Positions 9,018 through 18,815 of a stretch of 64,000 bases of DNA are shown here, piece by piece. Where the stretch lies: assembly GCF_004421105.1 (NCBI RefSeq), contig NZ_CP038033.1, positions 2,623,659-2,687,658 of the forward strand. Direction: 5' to 3'. The stretch comes from Nitrosococcus wardiae. Its GTDB lineage: Bacteria; Pseudomonadota; Gammaproteobacteria; Nitrosococcales; Nitrosococcaceae. Each line of letters starts with the position of its first letter. Position 1 is the stretch's first letter. Made by a program: the position numbers and the translations under genes. The notes beneath the pieces are model-generated. The model saw only the letters and a program-made list of their open reading frames with translations, did no database searches and was not told the DNA's origin.

Positions 9018-12000
9018 TCATGAATTTGAGTTCTTGGGGAGGAGGGGAAGAGTCAGCTCCATGCCTGGGGTGATGACATTCGGGTTTTTGATCTTGTCCC
9101 GATTGGCTTCATAGATAAGCGGCCATTGGTTGGGATCGCCGTAGGCGCGTGCCGCGATCTGGGAGAGGGTATCGCCTGGCTGGACAACCACAGTCTTTGC
9201 CGCGGGGGACACTTCGGCCTGTTCCGGCGCTTCCCGGGTGGGGGGCTGAGGGGCCACATCAGGCCTTTCCGGTGCTTCCTGCTCTTCCTCCGGCCGCGGT
9301 ATTTGCGCCGTTTCAGGCGGCTGGGGAGCAGGCGTCGGCGTCCTCTCAGAAGGTGTTTTTACTTTCGGAGACGGCATGTCCGGCAGGGGTTCGGCAGGTA
9401 AGGGCGTCTGTCTTTCAGCTTCTGCCACCACCCTGGCTTGTTCTTTCTCTCCCTCGCGTTGAACCCATACCCAACTGCCTACCCCGACGCCGAGCAGCAG
9501 AACAATAAGCGCCGCTGGCCACACTCCCCAGGACTTAAACCGCTCAAAGGCTGGCACAGGCGCTTTAACTCTCCGGGGCGGGGCCTTTTCTTCCCTTCGC
9601 TTTAACTGCATGAAGAACTTGCGTGCTTCTTCCAAAAGCAAAACACTCGCCGCTATGGCGAAAGCTAAGCCCCAATCTTGGAGGGACAGGTCGGTGGTGT
9701 GAAATATGGCCTGGGCAGGCTCCCAGTGTACCACCACCCCTTGGAGAACTATTACCGCCAGCAACGCTAACCAGAGCTTACTGTTTCTGAAGAACTGCCG
9801 GGTGAAGGCGGAGCCCACTTCCACACGGGCATTAAAAACATTAAAAAATTGAAATAGCACGAAGGTGGTAAAGGCCAGCGTTAGCGCGTATTCTGATCCC
9901 TCTGGCAAGCTATAATAAAACATGCCCAGTGTTCCGATGGCCATGATGGCGCCATAAAAGAGTAACCGCCGCAATCGCCCCAGGGTCAATATGGGCATGC
10001 CCCGGCGGCGGGGTGCCTCGTCCATGAGATTAGGCCGGGGAGGCTCGACGCCCAGACTCATGGCTGGAGGACCGTCCATGATGATATTGATCCAAAGGAT
10101 CTGGATAGCCGTAAAGGGAGTCGGTAGGCCCAGTAGCGGGGCACTGGCTACCGTGAGGATGGCACCGATATTGGTTGAGAGCTGAAAGCGCACGAATTTA
10201 ACAATATTGTCGTAGATGGTGCGCCCTTCCTTGACCGCCCCCACGATGGTGGCGAAATTGTCATCCGTCAGTACCATGGTCGCTGCCTCTTTGGTCACCT
10301 CAGTGCCGGTGACACCCATGGCCACGCCGATGTCGGCGTTCTTCAGTGCGGGGGCATCGTTTACTCCATCGCCGGTCATGGCCACCACGTGGCCATGAGC
10401 CTTGAGTGCCTGGATGATTTTGACTTTGTGCTCGGGAGCCACGCGGGCAAAGACCGCCACCTGTTTAATGCGCTCAGCGAGTTGCCCCACATCAATCTGA
10501 TCCAGCTCAGTGCCCGTGATTACCTCACCGCTAAGATTTAACTCTTGGGCAATAGCGCCTGCAGTGGCTTTGTGATCGCCGGTAATCATCTTCACCGTAA
10601 TCCCCGCCCGGTGGCATAGCTGAATGGCATCACGGGCCTCGGGACGAGGCGGGTCGATGATACCGACCAGACCGATGAAGGTGAGGTCCTGGACATAGGT
10701 CATCAGATCTTGGCCTGGCGCAAAGTCCTGCATTGGCAGGCGGCGGGAAGCGATGGCTAGCACCCGCATGGCCTGGGCGGCTAAAGCCTCATTTTCTGCG
10801 TTTAGCTGATTGCGCGTGTTTTCGGTTAGTGGCGTCTCGCCTTCTACTTTTAACCAGCGGGCGGAGCGCTCGAGCAGCACATCTGGAGCCCCTTTGACCA
10901 ACAGATGCACCTGATTGCCTTCCTGATGGAAGGTGGCCATCAGCTTGGTGGCCGAATCGAAGGGGATTTCGGCGATGCGCGGCAGGCGTCTTGTCAGGGT
11001 TTCTGCCTCAATGCCGCCTTTGGCAGCTAGCACCAGCAGCGCCCCCTCGGTGGGATCACCAATGAGCTGATCTGCCTGTAGCCGACTATCGTTGCAGAGG
11101 GCGGCAGGTATCAGCAGGGGGGTTAAATCAAGCAGAGATTGGGAATCGCGCGCGGCGATTTGGCCGGCGGTGGAATAGCCTTCGCCACTGACGGTAAAAG
11201 ACTGTCCCTGGAAGAACACCGCACGTGCCGTCATCTGATTGAGGGTGAGGGTCCCCGTTTTATCCGAGCAGATCACCGTCGTGGAGCCCAAAGTCTCCAC
11301 TGCTGCCAGCCGCTTGATAATGGCGCGGTGCTTGGCCATGCGATGCATCCCCAGGGCCAGCGTCACGGTCACCACCGCCGGCAATCCCTCAGGGATTGCC
11401 GCCACCGCCAGGGCGATAGAAGTCATGATGGTGTCTACCAGGGGTTGATCGCGCAGCAGGCCAAGCACAAAGATCAGGCTTACTACGCCGCCGGCAATAA
11501 TGGCAAGCCGCCGACCGAGCTGATCAAGCTGTATCTGTAAGGGGGTGGGGTTTTCCTCGGCCTCCTCCAACATCCCGGTGAGCCGCCCCATCTCGGTGGC
11601 CATGCCGGTAGCGGTCACCAATAGTTCCAATCGCCCACGGGTCACCACGGTGTTCATATACGCCATGTTGATCCGTTCCGCCAAGGGGATATCGGCGGGC
11701 GCAAGGGCCTCTGCGGTCTTGGCCACGGTCTGAGACTCTCCAGTCAGGGTGGCTTCATTGATTTCTAAGCTATGGGCGGCCATGATCCGTCCATCGGCGG
11801 GAACACGGTCGCCGGCTTCGAGGAGTACCCTGTCGCCGGGCACCAACTCCTCGGCAGGGATCTCTTGGATCTGATTATTACGCCGTACCCGCGCGGTCTG
11901 GGCCAGCATTTTCTTCAAGGCGGCCAGGGTGGCTTCGGCGCGGTGTTCTTGATAAAAGCCAAGTAAAGCATTGAAGAGCACTACGACCAGAATAACCACC

Positions 12001-12293
12001 GCATCCTTAAGATCGCCAACCGCCCCTGCTAGCCCCGCAGCGCCCAGTAGCACCATCACCAGCAGACTCTTGAACTGCTCCTGAAACAACCTCCAGGCTG
12101 AACGCCCCGGCTTTTCCCGGAGGCGATTGGGGCCATATTGTTCCAGGCGCGCCGCTACAGCGGCACTGCTAAGCCCGGCTTTGGGGTCAACCTGCAGATG
12201 CTTTGCCGCCTCGCTGGCCGATAGGGTATGCCAAGGCAAATCGCCTGGGTCATCCTGCGAGCGGTCCATTCCCCCAAGAGGCTGGGTCATCAT
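9018..12293 (-). CDS. P2-type cation-transporting ATPase with C-terminal LysM domain
   Basis: About 1091 residues. Residues 1-900 are a complete P-type ATPase resembling bacterial SERCA/PMR1-like or Na+/Ca2+ pumps: N-terminal cation ATPase domain, TGES actuator motif, PEGLPA in M4, DKTGTLT with the phosphorylated Asp near residue 343, [11 protein letters not shown] hinge, and the C-terminal membrane bundle. A further hydrophobic span (about 922-943), a Pro/Glu-rich linker of about 90 residues and a LysM domain (about 1037-1083, from [19 protein letters not shown]) are fused on. LysM binds peptidoglycan glycans, so the tail should sit in the periplasm. ATG 12293 is chosen over 12338 because AAAGGA lies 7 bases upstream and the longer start would overlap the upstream NnrS gene. 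Confidence 0.88.
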   Translation of the reverse strand: MMTQPLGGMDRSQDDPGDLPWHTLSASEAAKHLQVDPKAGLSSAAVAARLEQYGPNRLREKPGRSAWRLFQEQFKSLLVMVLLGAAGLAGAVGDLKDAVVILVVVLFNALLGFYQEHRAEATLAALKKMLAQTARVRRNNQIQEIPAEELVPGDRVLLEAGDRVPADGRIMAAHSLEINEATLTGESQTVAKTAEALAPADIPLAERINMAYMNTVVTRGRLELLVTATGMATEMGRLTGMLEEAEENPTPLQIQLDQLGRRLAIIAGGVVSLIFVLGLLRDQPLVDTIMTSIALAVAAIPEGLPAVVTVTLALGMHRMAKHRAIIKRLAAVETLGSTTVICSDKTGTLTLNQMTARAVFFQGQSFTVSGEGYSTAGQIAARDSQSLLDLTPLLIPAALCNDSRLQADQLIGDPTEGALLVLAAKGGIEAETLTRRLPRIAEIPFDSATKLMATFHQEGNQVHLLVKGAPDVLLERSARWLKVEGETPLTENTRNQLNAENEALAAQAMRVLAIASRRLPMQDFAPGQDLMTYVQDLTFIGLVGIIDPPRPEARDAIQLCHRAGITVKMITGDHKATAGAIAQELNLSGEVITGTELDQIDVGQLAERIKQVAVFARVAPEHKVKIIQALKAHGHVVAMTGDGVNDAPALKNADIGVAMGVTGTEVTKEAATMVLTDDNFATIVGAVKEGRTIYDNIVKFVRFQLSTNIGAILTVASAPLLGLPTPFTAIQILWINIIMDGPPAMSLGVEPPRPNLMDEAPRRRGMPILTLGRLRRLLFYGAIMAIGTLGMFYYSLPEGSEYALTLAFTTFVLFQFFNVFNARVEVGSAFTRQFFRNSKLWLALLAVIVLQGVVVHWEPAQAIFHTTDLSLQDWGLAFAIAASVLLLEEARKFFMQLKRREEKAPPRRVKAPVPAFERFKSWGVWPAALIVLLLGVGVGSWVWVQREGEKEQARVVAEAERQTPLPAEPLPDMPSPKVKTPSERTPTPAPQPPETAQIPRPEEEQEAPERPDVAPQPPTREAPEQAEVSPAAKTVVVQPGDTLSQIAARAYGDPNQWPLIYEANRDKIKNPNVITPGMELTLPLLPKNSNS

Positions 12294-12321
12294 TCTTAAT
12301 CCTTTCGTGCCAATAGGAGTT

Positions 12322-13524
12322 TTATCCTGGACGCCCATCTACCCTCGGTCGCCATAAAATAGCGGTATAGCGGAATAGAAAAAGCCCAAAAGCGGCAATC
12401 CAGAGACCGCCGGAAAGCAGCAAAACAGCCATTATATGGGCGGGCAGCAGTAGCGGACCCCCGATCCGGACAATAGCCCCTAGCGTAAGCAATAAATAAG
12501 CCCAGGTCATCCCTGGGGGCAATTCCAGCCGCCGTCCCGTATGACCGAGGGCAACACGGGACATCATCCCTAGAATAAGGGTGCCCATGGCGCCGACCGT
12601 CAACAGATGGATAACAATGCTACGGTAGTTCCCCGGCAGGTAGGCATCCAACCCTTTGGCTATTAGTCCGGCGCAGATCCATAAATACCCCAGGTGGAGT
12701 ACCCAGAGAAGAGGCCGTGATAAGGTTTTGTGCCCGCCCCAGCCGAGCAGGCGCGCCAGGTTGAGTCCCCCTGCTGCCAGGGCGATGACGCCGGTCAGTG
12801 CGCCTATGCCAGTGAGCGCTTCTATAATTAAAAGTACGGCGACAGAGCCGATAGCCAGGCGATCGAGCCAGGAAAATTGACGGATATGGGTTTGAGGAAG
12901 GGCATTGCGAGTGAAAAAAGGAATCACCCGACCGCCAATGATTACCATTAATAGGGTAATGACATTGACTGTGGCTTGCAGGGCCGGTGCTAGGGCTGAG
13001 GGAAAATAACCTGCACCGCCTAGGTGAACGAGTAAATTGCAACTTGCCAAAATTCCCAATATTCCAATGAGGGGAATACTGCGGGTATTCCCCGCAGCGA
13101 TGATAGGTCGGGCGATAAAAAACATCAGGCAGGGAATGAAGGCCATATCCATGGTGATGACGGCGAGGGGAGGCAACGTATTTCCCAAAAGCATGGCGGC
13201 CCGTCCTACTAACCATAATAGGACAAGAAGAAGTAAAGAAGGCCCAGTAGCCGTGGGGTGCCCGGTCCAGTTCTGGACTGCAGTCAAAAGAAATCCCGCA
13301 ATAATGGCGGAGACAAAGCCAAATAACATCTCATGGGCATGCCAATAGGGAAGGGGAAAGTACCCATTGAGGTGCCACTGGCCCTCTAATAGCAATAACC
13401 ATAAAAGCATCCAGATACTACTCATCAAAGCTCCAAGCCAGAAAAAGGGCCGGAATCCGGTACCTAGAAAACTCCACCGGGGGCGTCGAAAAACAATATT
13501 AGTCATAGGAGTGGATGAAGACAT
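12322..13524 (-). CDS. nnrS: NnrS family haem/copper membrane protein
   Basis: This 400-residue polytopic protein of about 12 spans has the NnrS signature near the N-terminus: WSFLGTGFRPFFWLGAL followed by YWHAHEMLFGFVSAIIAGFL with conserved histidines. NnrS contains haem and copper and protects against nitric-oxide stress; it commonly accompanies denitrification or ammonia oxidation genes. It lies upstream of the ATPase gene on the same strand, and bacterioferritin is divergent from it, an iron and nitrosative stress neighbourhood. Molecular activity of NnrS is not settled, so only the role is suggested. Confidence 0.9.
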   Translation of the reverse strand: MSSSTPMTNIVFRRPRWSFLGTGFRPFFWLGALMSSIWMLLWLLLLEGQWHLNGYFPLPYWHAHEMLFGFVSAIIAGFLLTAVQNWTGHPTATGPSLLLLVLLWLVGRAAMLLGNTLPPLAVITMDMAFIPCLMFFIARPIIAAGNTRSIPLIGILGILASCNLLVHLGGAGYFPSALAPALQATVNVITLLMVIIGGRVIPFFTRNALPQTHIRQFSWLDRLAIGSVAVLLIIEALTGIGALTGVIALAAGGLNLARLLGWGGHKTLSRPLLWVLHLGYLWICAGLIAKGLDAYLPGNYRSIVIHLLTVGAMGTLILGMMSRVALGHTGRRLELPPGMTWAYLLLTLGAIVRIGGPLLLPAHIMAVLLLSGGLWIAAFGLFLFRYTAILWRPRVDGRPG

Positions 13525-13604
13525 AAACTTTTAGCTCCTGCAAATAACAGGCGAAATAAGAACTATTCTTTATTCTATTTAACTGGTTGTAATAAAAAGA
13601 AAAA

Positions 13605-13633
13605 TTGACAATTCCTTAGTATTTCGCTAGGGT
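13605..13633 (+). promoter_or_regulatory. Probable sigma-70 promoter of bfr
   Basis: TTGACA (13605-13610) and TAGGGT (13628-13633) are separated by exactly 17 bases, about 40 bases upstream of the bacterioferritin start, in the AT-rich intergenic region shared with divergent nnrS. The -35 box is perfect and the -10 box is weak, which fits an activated or repressed gene. Confidence 0.5.
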
Positions 13634-13675
13634 ATTTTTCAGGCCATCATACAACACCAGCAAGGAGTATGCATC

Positions 13676-14140
13676 ATGAAGGGCGATAAAAAGGTCATAA
13701 GCTATCTCAACAAGGTGCTGACCAATGAGTTAACGGCTATCAACCAGTACTTTCTCCATGCCCGCATGTATAAAAATTGGGGTCTTGGAAAACTCAATGA
13801 ATATGAGTACGAGGCCTCCATTGATGAAATGAAACATGCCGATCAGCTGATTGAGCGAATCTTATTTCTTGAAGGGCTCCCTAATCTTCAGGAGCTAGGC
13901 AAACTTTTGATTGGGGAGGCCCCCAAAGAGATGCTGGAATGCGATCTCAAGCTGGAGAAGGAAATGTTGCCGTTGCTCAGGGAGGCCATTGCCTATTGTG
14001 AAAAGCAGAGCGACTATGTTTCCCGGGAACTGTTTGGAGAGATCCTAGACAGCGAAGAAGAGCATATTGATTGGTTGGAGACTCAGCTAGAGCTTATGGA
14101 GAAAGTGGGATTGCAAAATTACCTACAATCTCAGATGTAG
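13676..14140 (+). CDS. bfr: Bacterioferritin
   Basis: The 154-residue protein is the standard length for this 24-mer iron-storage protein. Visible residues include the ferroxidase and helix-A stretch [38 protein letters not shown] holding a ferroxidase Glu-x-x-His and the haem-ligating Met, and [13 protein letters not shown] holding the C-terminal Glu and His ligands. It is therefore a haem-type Bfr with an intact di-iron centre. AGGAGT precedes the ATG. It has its own promoter, and a hairpin terminator follows. Confidence 0.95.
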   Translation: MKGDKKVISYLNKVLTNELTAINQYFLHARMYKNWGLGKLNEYEYEASIDEMKHADQLIERILFLEGLPNLQELGKLLIGEAPKEMLECDLKLEKEMLPLLREAIAYCEKQSDYVSRELFGEILDSEEEHIDWLETQLELMEKVGLQNYLQSQM

Positions 14141-14164
14141 ATCTCCTCGAAATTTTTCCGAAAA

Positions 14165-14195
14165 TCACCCATCCCGGTAATGCTGGGATGGGTGA
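14165..14195. terminator. Hairpin terminator between bfr and the MFS relic
   Basis: A perfect 11-bp stem, TCACCCATCCC (14165-14175) and GGGATGGGTGA (14185-14195), encloses a 9-base loop. On the minus strand it is followed by TTTTCGG, and a U-rich run also lies upstream on the plus strand, so it probably acts on minus-strand transcripts or in both directions between these convergent genes. Confidence 0.5.
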
Positions 14196-14211
14196 CCCTC
14201 CACTTCAATGC

Positions 14212-14855
14212 CTAGAAGGTTGGGGGGGAGAATCGTGGGTTTTTTATGCCGAGTATTAGAATCACAACGGCGATAAATCCCGGTATCACCGCTACCCAAA
14301 ACTCCAGCCGAATGTCGCCTGCGAAGAGCACCATGGGCATTATTGCCAGCAGGGGGCCGGTAAATGCCCCCACCGTAGCAAGAGATTGTCGCAACCCGTA
14401 GCTCGCTCCCCGGAGGCGCAAAGGTGCAATTTCTCCTATTAAGGCGTCCCGAGGGGCTCCTCGAATACCTTTCCCTACTCGGTCAATAAAGCGGGTGGTG
14501 AATACCCAGCCTACGGATCCGGCGAGCGGGAACAAGATTTTAGAAAAGGCAGCTAGACTATAACCCATGACGGTCAGCGGCTTCCGCTTGCCCAGATAAT
14601 CACTTAGGGCTCCCGAGAATACTGGGGTGGTGGAAGCTGTGGCTTCGGCGATACCTTCGATGATACCCACTGACACTGCGCTTGCCCCCAGCACTGAAAC
14701 CAAAAAAATACGGGCAGCAGGCTATGAATAAGCTCTGAGGAGGTGTCCATAAACAGGCTGACCAGCCCCAGTGCCCAAATGCTTCTGGGAAGGGCGGCTA
14801 GACCAGAAGGAGGGGAAGGCTCTATTGGGGGGGATTGGTTGCCCCTGTTTGAAGA
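14212..14855 (-). pseudogene. Frameshifted and truncated MFS transporter
   Basis: The minus strand encodes the N-terminal half of a major facilitator: an upstream frame reads LPRSIWALGLVSLFMDTSSE, and the frame 14212-14703 continues with the motif A-like GALSDYLGKRKPLTVMGYSL and GVGKGIRGAPRDALIGE-like text. The two frames are separated by one missing base in a T run near 14702-14708. The protein also ends after about six spans instead of twelve. Intact relatives are around 400 residues. The GKG-RGAPRDAL region is typical of a conserved MFS subgroup of unknown substrate. Frameshift and truncation are seen; the family is inferred. Confidence 0.75.
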
Positions 14856-14980
14856 TGAAAAGTTCTAAACTCAGAGGGCTATTTAAATAACTAAAGAATA
14901 GTAAAAATATAGTCGCGGCATTAATCCTGGAGAACACTTCTTGGGAAGATTATGCAATTGGAAATCTCGCATTTTGGCAG

Positions 14981-16051
14981 GTGGGGCTGGTGATGAGGGA
15001 TAAAAATTATAAAGGGCAGTATTTTCGTATCACGGTGCCGCAAATTTTTATGGTAGTCGGGATTACTGCCGCTGTTGCCGGCACGCTACTTTTTTTGTGG
15101 TACGCGATACCTGTCCTACTACTTGTCTTTGCGGGTATTTTATTGGCAATTTTTTTACAGGGTTTGAGTGGTTGGATCGCCCGACATACTTTTCTTTCCT
15201 ATGGTTGGTCATTGACCTTCGTAGTGCTTGATCTGGCGACTATTTTTTTAGTGAGTCTATCGTTGATCGCTCCTGAGGTTGCCGATCAAGCGTATCATCT
15301 CTCACAACAACTGCCTGAAGCATTACAGCGTCTTAAGCAATATTTCGCACAGTATACCTGGGGCCAAGAACTCCTTGCGCTGATAGGCAAGGATTTAATG
15401 CCTAGCAGAGAATTTATGTTGACTCAGGCGAGTAATATTTTTTCCTCTACATTAGATGTCCTGTTCAGTTTTATTATCATTTTGTTTATCGGTCTTTATG
15501 GCGCTGCGCAGCCACGCTTGTATGTGGATGGCATTATCCGACTTATTCCTATTCGGAAGCGGCAACGGGCTCGTATGGTTTTGCATCAAGTGGGGCAGAC
15601 CCTCTTATGGTGGCTTTTTGGAAGAATGATTTCGATGACCGTTGTGGGGATGTTGACTGTGCCCGGGTTGTGGTTGCTTGGCATTCCCAATATTTTAACG
15701 CTTGGCCTACTTGCAGGTCTTTTGACTTTTATTCCTTATGTTGGTCCTGTGCTCTCGGTTGTGCCTGCTGCACTTCTTGCTTTGTTACAGAGTCCAATAC
15801 AGGTTATTAATGTTTTATTGCTTTATCTTTTTTTACAATCCTTCGAGGGTTACCTACTCACTCCACTGGTACAAAAGCGCACAGTGGCAATGCCGCCAAT
15901 ACTTACCATTTCGGTACAAGTGTTATTCGGTACCTTGCTTGGGTTCTTTGGTCTGATGCTGGCAACCCCCCTGGTCGCGGCTTTGATGGTTTTGATACGG
16001 ATGCTTTATGTCGAGGATATATTGGGTAATTCGGGCAAAAATAAATTGTAA
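14981..16051 (+). CDS. AI-2E family transporter
   Basis: The 356-residue polytopic protein has the AI-2E/PerM layout: tandem N-terminal spans (IFMVVGITAAVAGTLLFLW, VLLLVFAGILLAIFLQG), a soluble loop with an amphipathic YHLSQQLPEALQRLKQYF stretch, and the conserved C-terminal bundle ending in FIPYVGPVLSVVPAALLALL and LLGFFGLMLATPLVAALMVL. It is only distantly like the 6061 gene. Start may be GTG 14981 or ATG 14993, in frame, with AGGTGGGG just upstream of the latter. Substrate is unknown. The AT-rich composition differs from the mutS region downstream. Confidence 0.82.
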   Translation: MGLVMRDKNYKGQYFRITVPQIFMVVGITAAVAGTLLFLWYAIPVLLLVFAGILLAIFLQGLSGWIARHTFLSYGWSLTFVVLDLATIFLVSLSLIAPEVADQAYHLSQQLPEALQRLKQYFAQYTWGQELLALIGKDLMPSREFMLTQASNIFSSTLDVLFSFIIILFIGLYGAAQPRLYVDGIIRLIPIRKRQRARMVLHQVGQTLLWWLFGRMISMTVVGMLTVPGLWLLGIPNILTLGLLAGLLTFIPYVGPVLSVVPAALLALLQSPIQVINVLLLYLFLQSFEGYLLTPLVQKRTVAMPPILTISVQVLFGTLLGFFGLMLATPLVAALMVLIRMLYVEDILGNSGKNKL

Positions 16052-16536
16052 AAATTAGGTTTTTTCTTAATTAGGCACAACCAGTCAGGTTTTTTGTCCC
16101 TTCCTTGACAAAAGTTTAGCCCCCTGTCGGTATCAATTTTTTATGCGCTAGGGTGACATCCCTTACATGAAAAAAGGGCGATGATGATTTTTGTTTTTGC
16201 CCTATCGATTGCGTGAAATGCCTGATTTGAATTTATTCTGACAGGCGCATTTTATGTTAACAATTTGTTTTAATTGATAAAATTTATTTGGCATGAATTG
16301 TGATTACTTTATAAACTGTACTTATCCTCTCTCCCTTTAATTTGTTATGGAAAACAATTTTTAATTCTTGCTGCGGCACAAGGAAGTGCCGCTGTTTTTT
16401 CTGTCCATCTAGAATAAAAAACTGACCAATGGTGGATGCGCTGCGCTTATCCACCCTACCCCTGTTATTGCAAAGGAGTAGTCCGGATTAAGCCTCCCGT
16501 ATTCGGCGGCACAATCTTTCGTTATCTATCAACGAG
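16052..16536. other. Intergenic stretch without recognisable gene
   Basis: About 485 AT-rich bases separate the AI-2E gene from an RND relic. No convincing ORF, RNA gene or strong terminator was seen. Confidence 0.5.
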
Positions 16537-17273
16537 GTGTTTCCTCTCGCCAGTCCGCAGCGAATCAGCGTGATGGCTTACTATCCCGGTGCCGGCTCCG
16601 AGGAATTCGAGGAACGGCTGTGTAGCTATCTCAGTGAAAGTTTTGAAGTATTCCTGGAGCGAGTCGACAGCGTGGAGCCAGGGGACAGGGAAGTTCCCAT
16701 AAACCTTTTTTTCAGGGAGGAAAAACGGGTTTGCGGAACACCACCAGCTCGCTCCTAAAATACCTCATAGATAAAGAAATTATTAAAAAGGTGCACATAC
16801 TGACAGCCAAAAACGCAACCTCCATCAGTCGGATGATTGGCGACGAGTTCACCGCCAAAATCGTTCAGGAAGAACGGTATCAACAAGCGCACCGACAGGC
16901 GCTGGCCGATCTGAACGCAGGCTTTCATTTCGGCGGTAAGGGTATTCAATCGAGAAACGCGCTACTAGATCGTATCCATCGCAATGAAGCCACCGAGGAG
17001 CATCGATTACCCGCCTTGTTGCAGGCCGGGCAAGTGCGCTTTCGGCCCATTCTGCTGACCACCTTGACCACTTTCCTGGGACTGATGCCGATTTTGTGGG
17101 AACAAGGGGCGGAAGCCGAGCGGGTGATCCCCCTGGCGGTGACCTTGGCCTTTGGCGTTTTGTTTTCGACTCTGGTGACCTTAATGCTGGTGCCGGTGGG
17201 CTATTTAATCTTCGCGGATATCCAAAGGGGGATAAGGCGCTGGGGCAAAATGGGGTTGCCCTTGATTTTATGA
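16537..17273 (+). pseudogene. Relic of an RND (AcrB/MexB-type) efflux transporter
   Basis: Two separated pieces of an RND pump remain. Near the start, VMAYYPGAGSEEFEERL resembles the first periplasmic segment of RND pumps (YPGAS-EEVE). At the end, QAGQVRFRPILLTTLTTFLG and ILWEQGAEAERVIPLAVTLA plus the last span are the classic RND C-terminal motif. The intervening 900 or so residues are missing or decayed; between the pieces lies an interspersed repeat (16625-16745) and a degraded stretch (SRNALLDRIHRN recalls the SNAILLVDFI segment). No functional protein is expected. Confidence 0.7.
16625..16745 (+). repeat. Interspersed repeat, copy A
   Basis: About 120 bases closely resemble the inverted copy at 23108-23300: shared blocks include TATCTCAGTGAAAGTTTTGA, GGAGCGAG, AGGGGACAGG and TTGCGGAACACCACC, in the same order. 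It sits inside the RND relic. This copy lacks roughly 75 internal bases found in copy B. It contains no transposase, so it is a non-autonomous or gene-fragment repeat of unknown nature. Confidence 0.65.
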
Positions 17274-17424
17274 GTGGGATGGAAAATTGTCATTTTAATT
17301 GGTAATGGTCAGAGTATCCTGGATACCGTAATAGGCAATTCCCCCATCTCATCGGCTATCCTTACAGCTTTATCCGAGGGACCTAACCCTTGTTGCAATG
17401 CTCGGATGGGAGGTAGTCATCGCT

Positions 17425-18753
17425 GTGGGGAAATTTTTAAAACGTCTTCTTTGGTTGCTTCTCTTAGGTTTGCTTCTGCTACCTGTTGTCGCGCTTTTTT
17501 GGGTGATTGAAGATCAGCCTGTCAGCCGTCAAGTGTCGCCGCTCAGGGTAGCGGATGCGCATCAAGTGCACGCTTTAGCCCACCAGTTCAGTCATGCCTT
17601 ATCAGCGCAGAGGGCCACGACTATCACAGCGAATGAACACGAGTTGAATAGCCTCATGGCATGGTTAGCACGGGGTATTCCCCGTTTATCCGGGCAAGCA
17701 AACATCACCCCTGCCGGACTCAATGCTGTTTTGACCCTATCGCTGCCCTCTAACTTCTTGGGTAATTACGTGAATCTGCGTGGCGGTCTGAAACCCTCGG
17801 CAACAGGGCTACAATTTACCCGAATTGCTCTAGGTCAGTTGGAGCTTAGCGGCGATATCACCTTATTCCTCCTTCGCTCCATACTCAATGTCGTCCTGGG
17901 TGATGGGCAAGGCGCTACTTTGTTGGGGGCAGTGCGAGGGGTAGTCTTCAGAGAGAAAGAAATGACCCTGTATCTCCGCTCGACGCCGGAGGTAAAGGCC
18001 CAATTGGCCCAACTCGCCGGCAGGCTAAAACAGATCCGTGACAGGGTAGCGCTGTTTGGTGATCCGGACATTATCCGGATTTACTACGCTAAATTGGCTG
18101 AAATCCAACAAAGGAATCCGGTCCGCGAGCCGGTTTCATTGGCCCAGTATATAGGAGCACTGTTTCAGCTTGCCCGTGAGCGTTCTCGGATTGGAGAGGC
18201 CGCAGCAGAGAATCAAGCCGCCATCTTGGCACTTGCCATCTACTTTGGCGATGCCCGCTTAGAGCGGCTAACCGGTCCGGTGCGAACCGGAGTGCTTCGT
18301 ACCTATCTTCCCCAAAGGGGGCGGGTGCACTTGGCGAACCGTCGCGATTTAATGTTGCATTTTATTCTTTCGGCTGCCCTGAAGATCGCTGCCGATAAGG
18401 GGATGGCAATGGCCATTGGGGAACTCAAAGAGTTGCTAGATGCTGCTTCAGGAGGGAGCGGTTATAGTTTTGTGGATTTGGCTGCCGATCGGGCTGGGAT
18501 TCGCTTTGCCGAACAGGCCACTGATCCTTCGGGAGGGGCCGAGCAGTTGCAGAAACAGTTAGCTGGAAACACGGATGAAGGGGTTTTTTTTCCGAAAATA
18601 GCTGGATTGCCTGAGGGATTGACTAAACAGCAATTTACGGACCAGTTCCCTACTGTGGAAAGTCCAGCCTACCAAGCGATGGTTGAAGAGATTGATCGTC
18701 GCATTGGGAGTTTACCTGCCTATGCCAATAGAGAGAGACAGAAAAATACTTAA
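17425..18753 (+). CDS. Conserved-looking anchored or exported protein of unknown function
   Basis: About 442 residues. A basic start followed by LLWLLLLGLLLLPVVALFWV forms a signal anchor; the rest is soluble and probably periplasmic. It includes repeated amphipathic or beta-rich stretches (ITANEHELNSLMAWLARGI, NITPAGLNAVLTLSLPSN, GGLKPSATGLQFTRIALGQL) like a lipid- or envelope-associated protein, and a later helical part (about 200-330). I do not recognise a family. GTG 17425 is preferred over ATG 17398 because GGGAGGT lies 10 bases upstream and the product then begins with a normal signal anchor. The next gene is mutS, about 60 bases downstream. Confidence 0.6.
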   Translation: MGKFLKRLLWLLLLGLLLLPVVALFWVIEDQPVSRQVSPLRVADAHQVHALAHQFSHALSAQRATTITANEHELNSLMAWLARGIPRLSGQANITPAGLNAVLTLSLPSNFLGNYVNLRGGLKPSATGLQFTRIALGQLELSGDITLFLLRSILNVVLGDGQGATLLGAVRGVVFREKEMTLYLRSTPEVKAQLAQLAGRLKQIRDRVALFGDPDIIRIYYAKLAEIQQRNPVREPVSLAQYIGALFQLARERSRIGEAAAENQAAILALAIYFGDARLERLTGPVRTGVLRTYLPQRGRVHLANRRDLMLHFILSAALKIAADKGMAMAIGELKELLDAASGGSGYSFVDLAADRAGIRFAEQATDPSGGAEQLQKQLAGNTDEGVFFPKIAGLPEGLTKQQFTDQFPTVESPAYQAMVEEIDRRIGSLPAYANRERQKNT

Positions 18754-18815
18754 TTATTGAGAAAACTAAGTTATCCAACGATTGGACCCTTTCTAGGGTC
18801 TATGTCAGACTAAAA

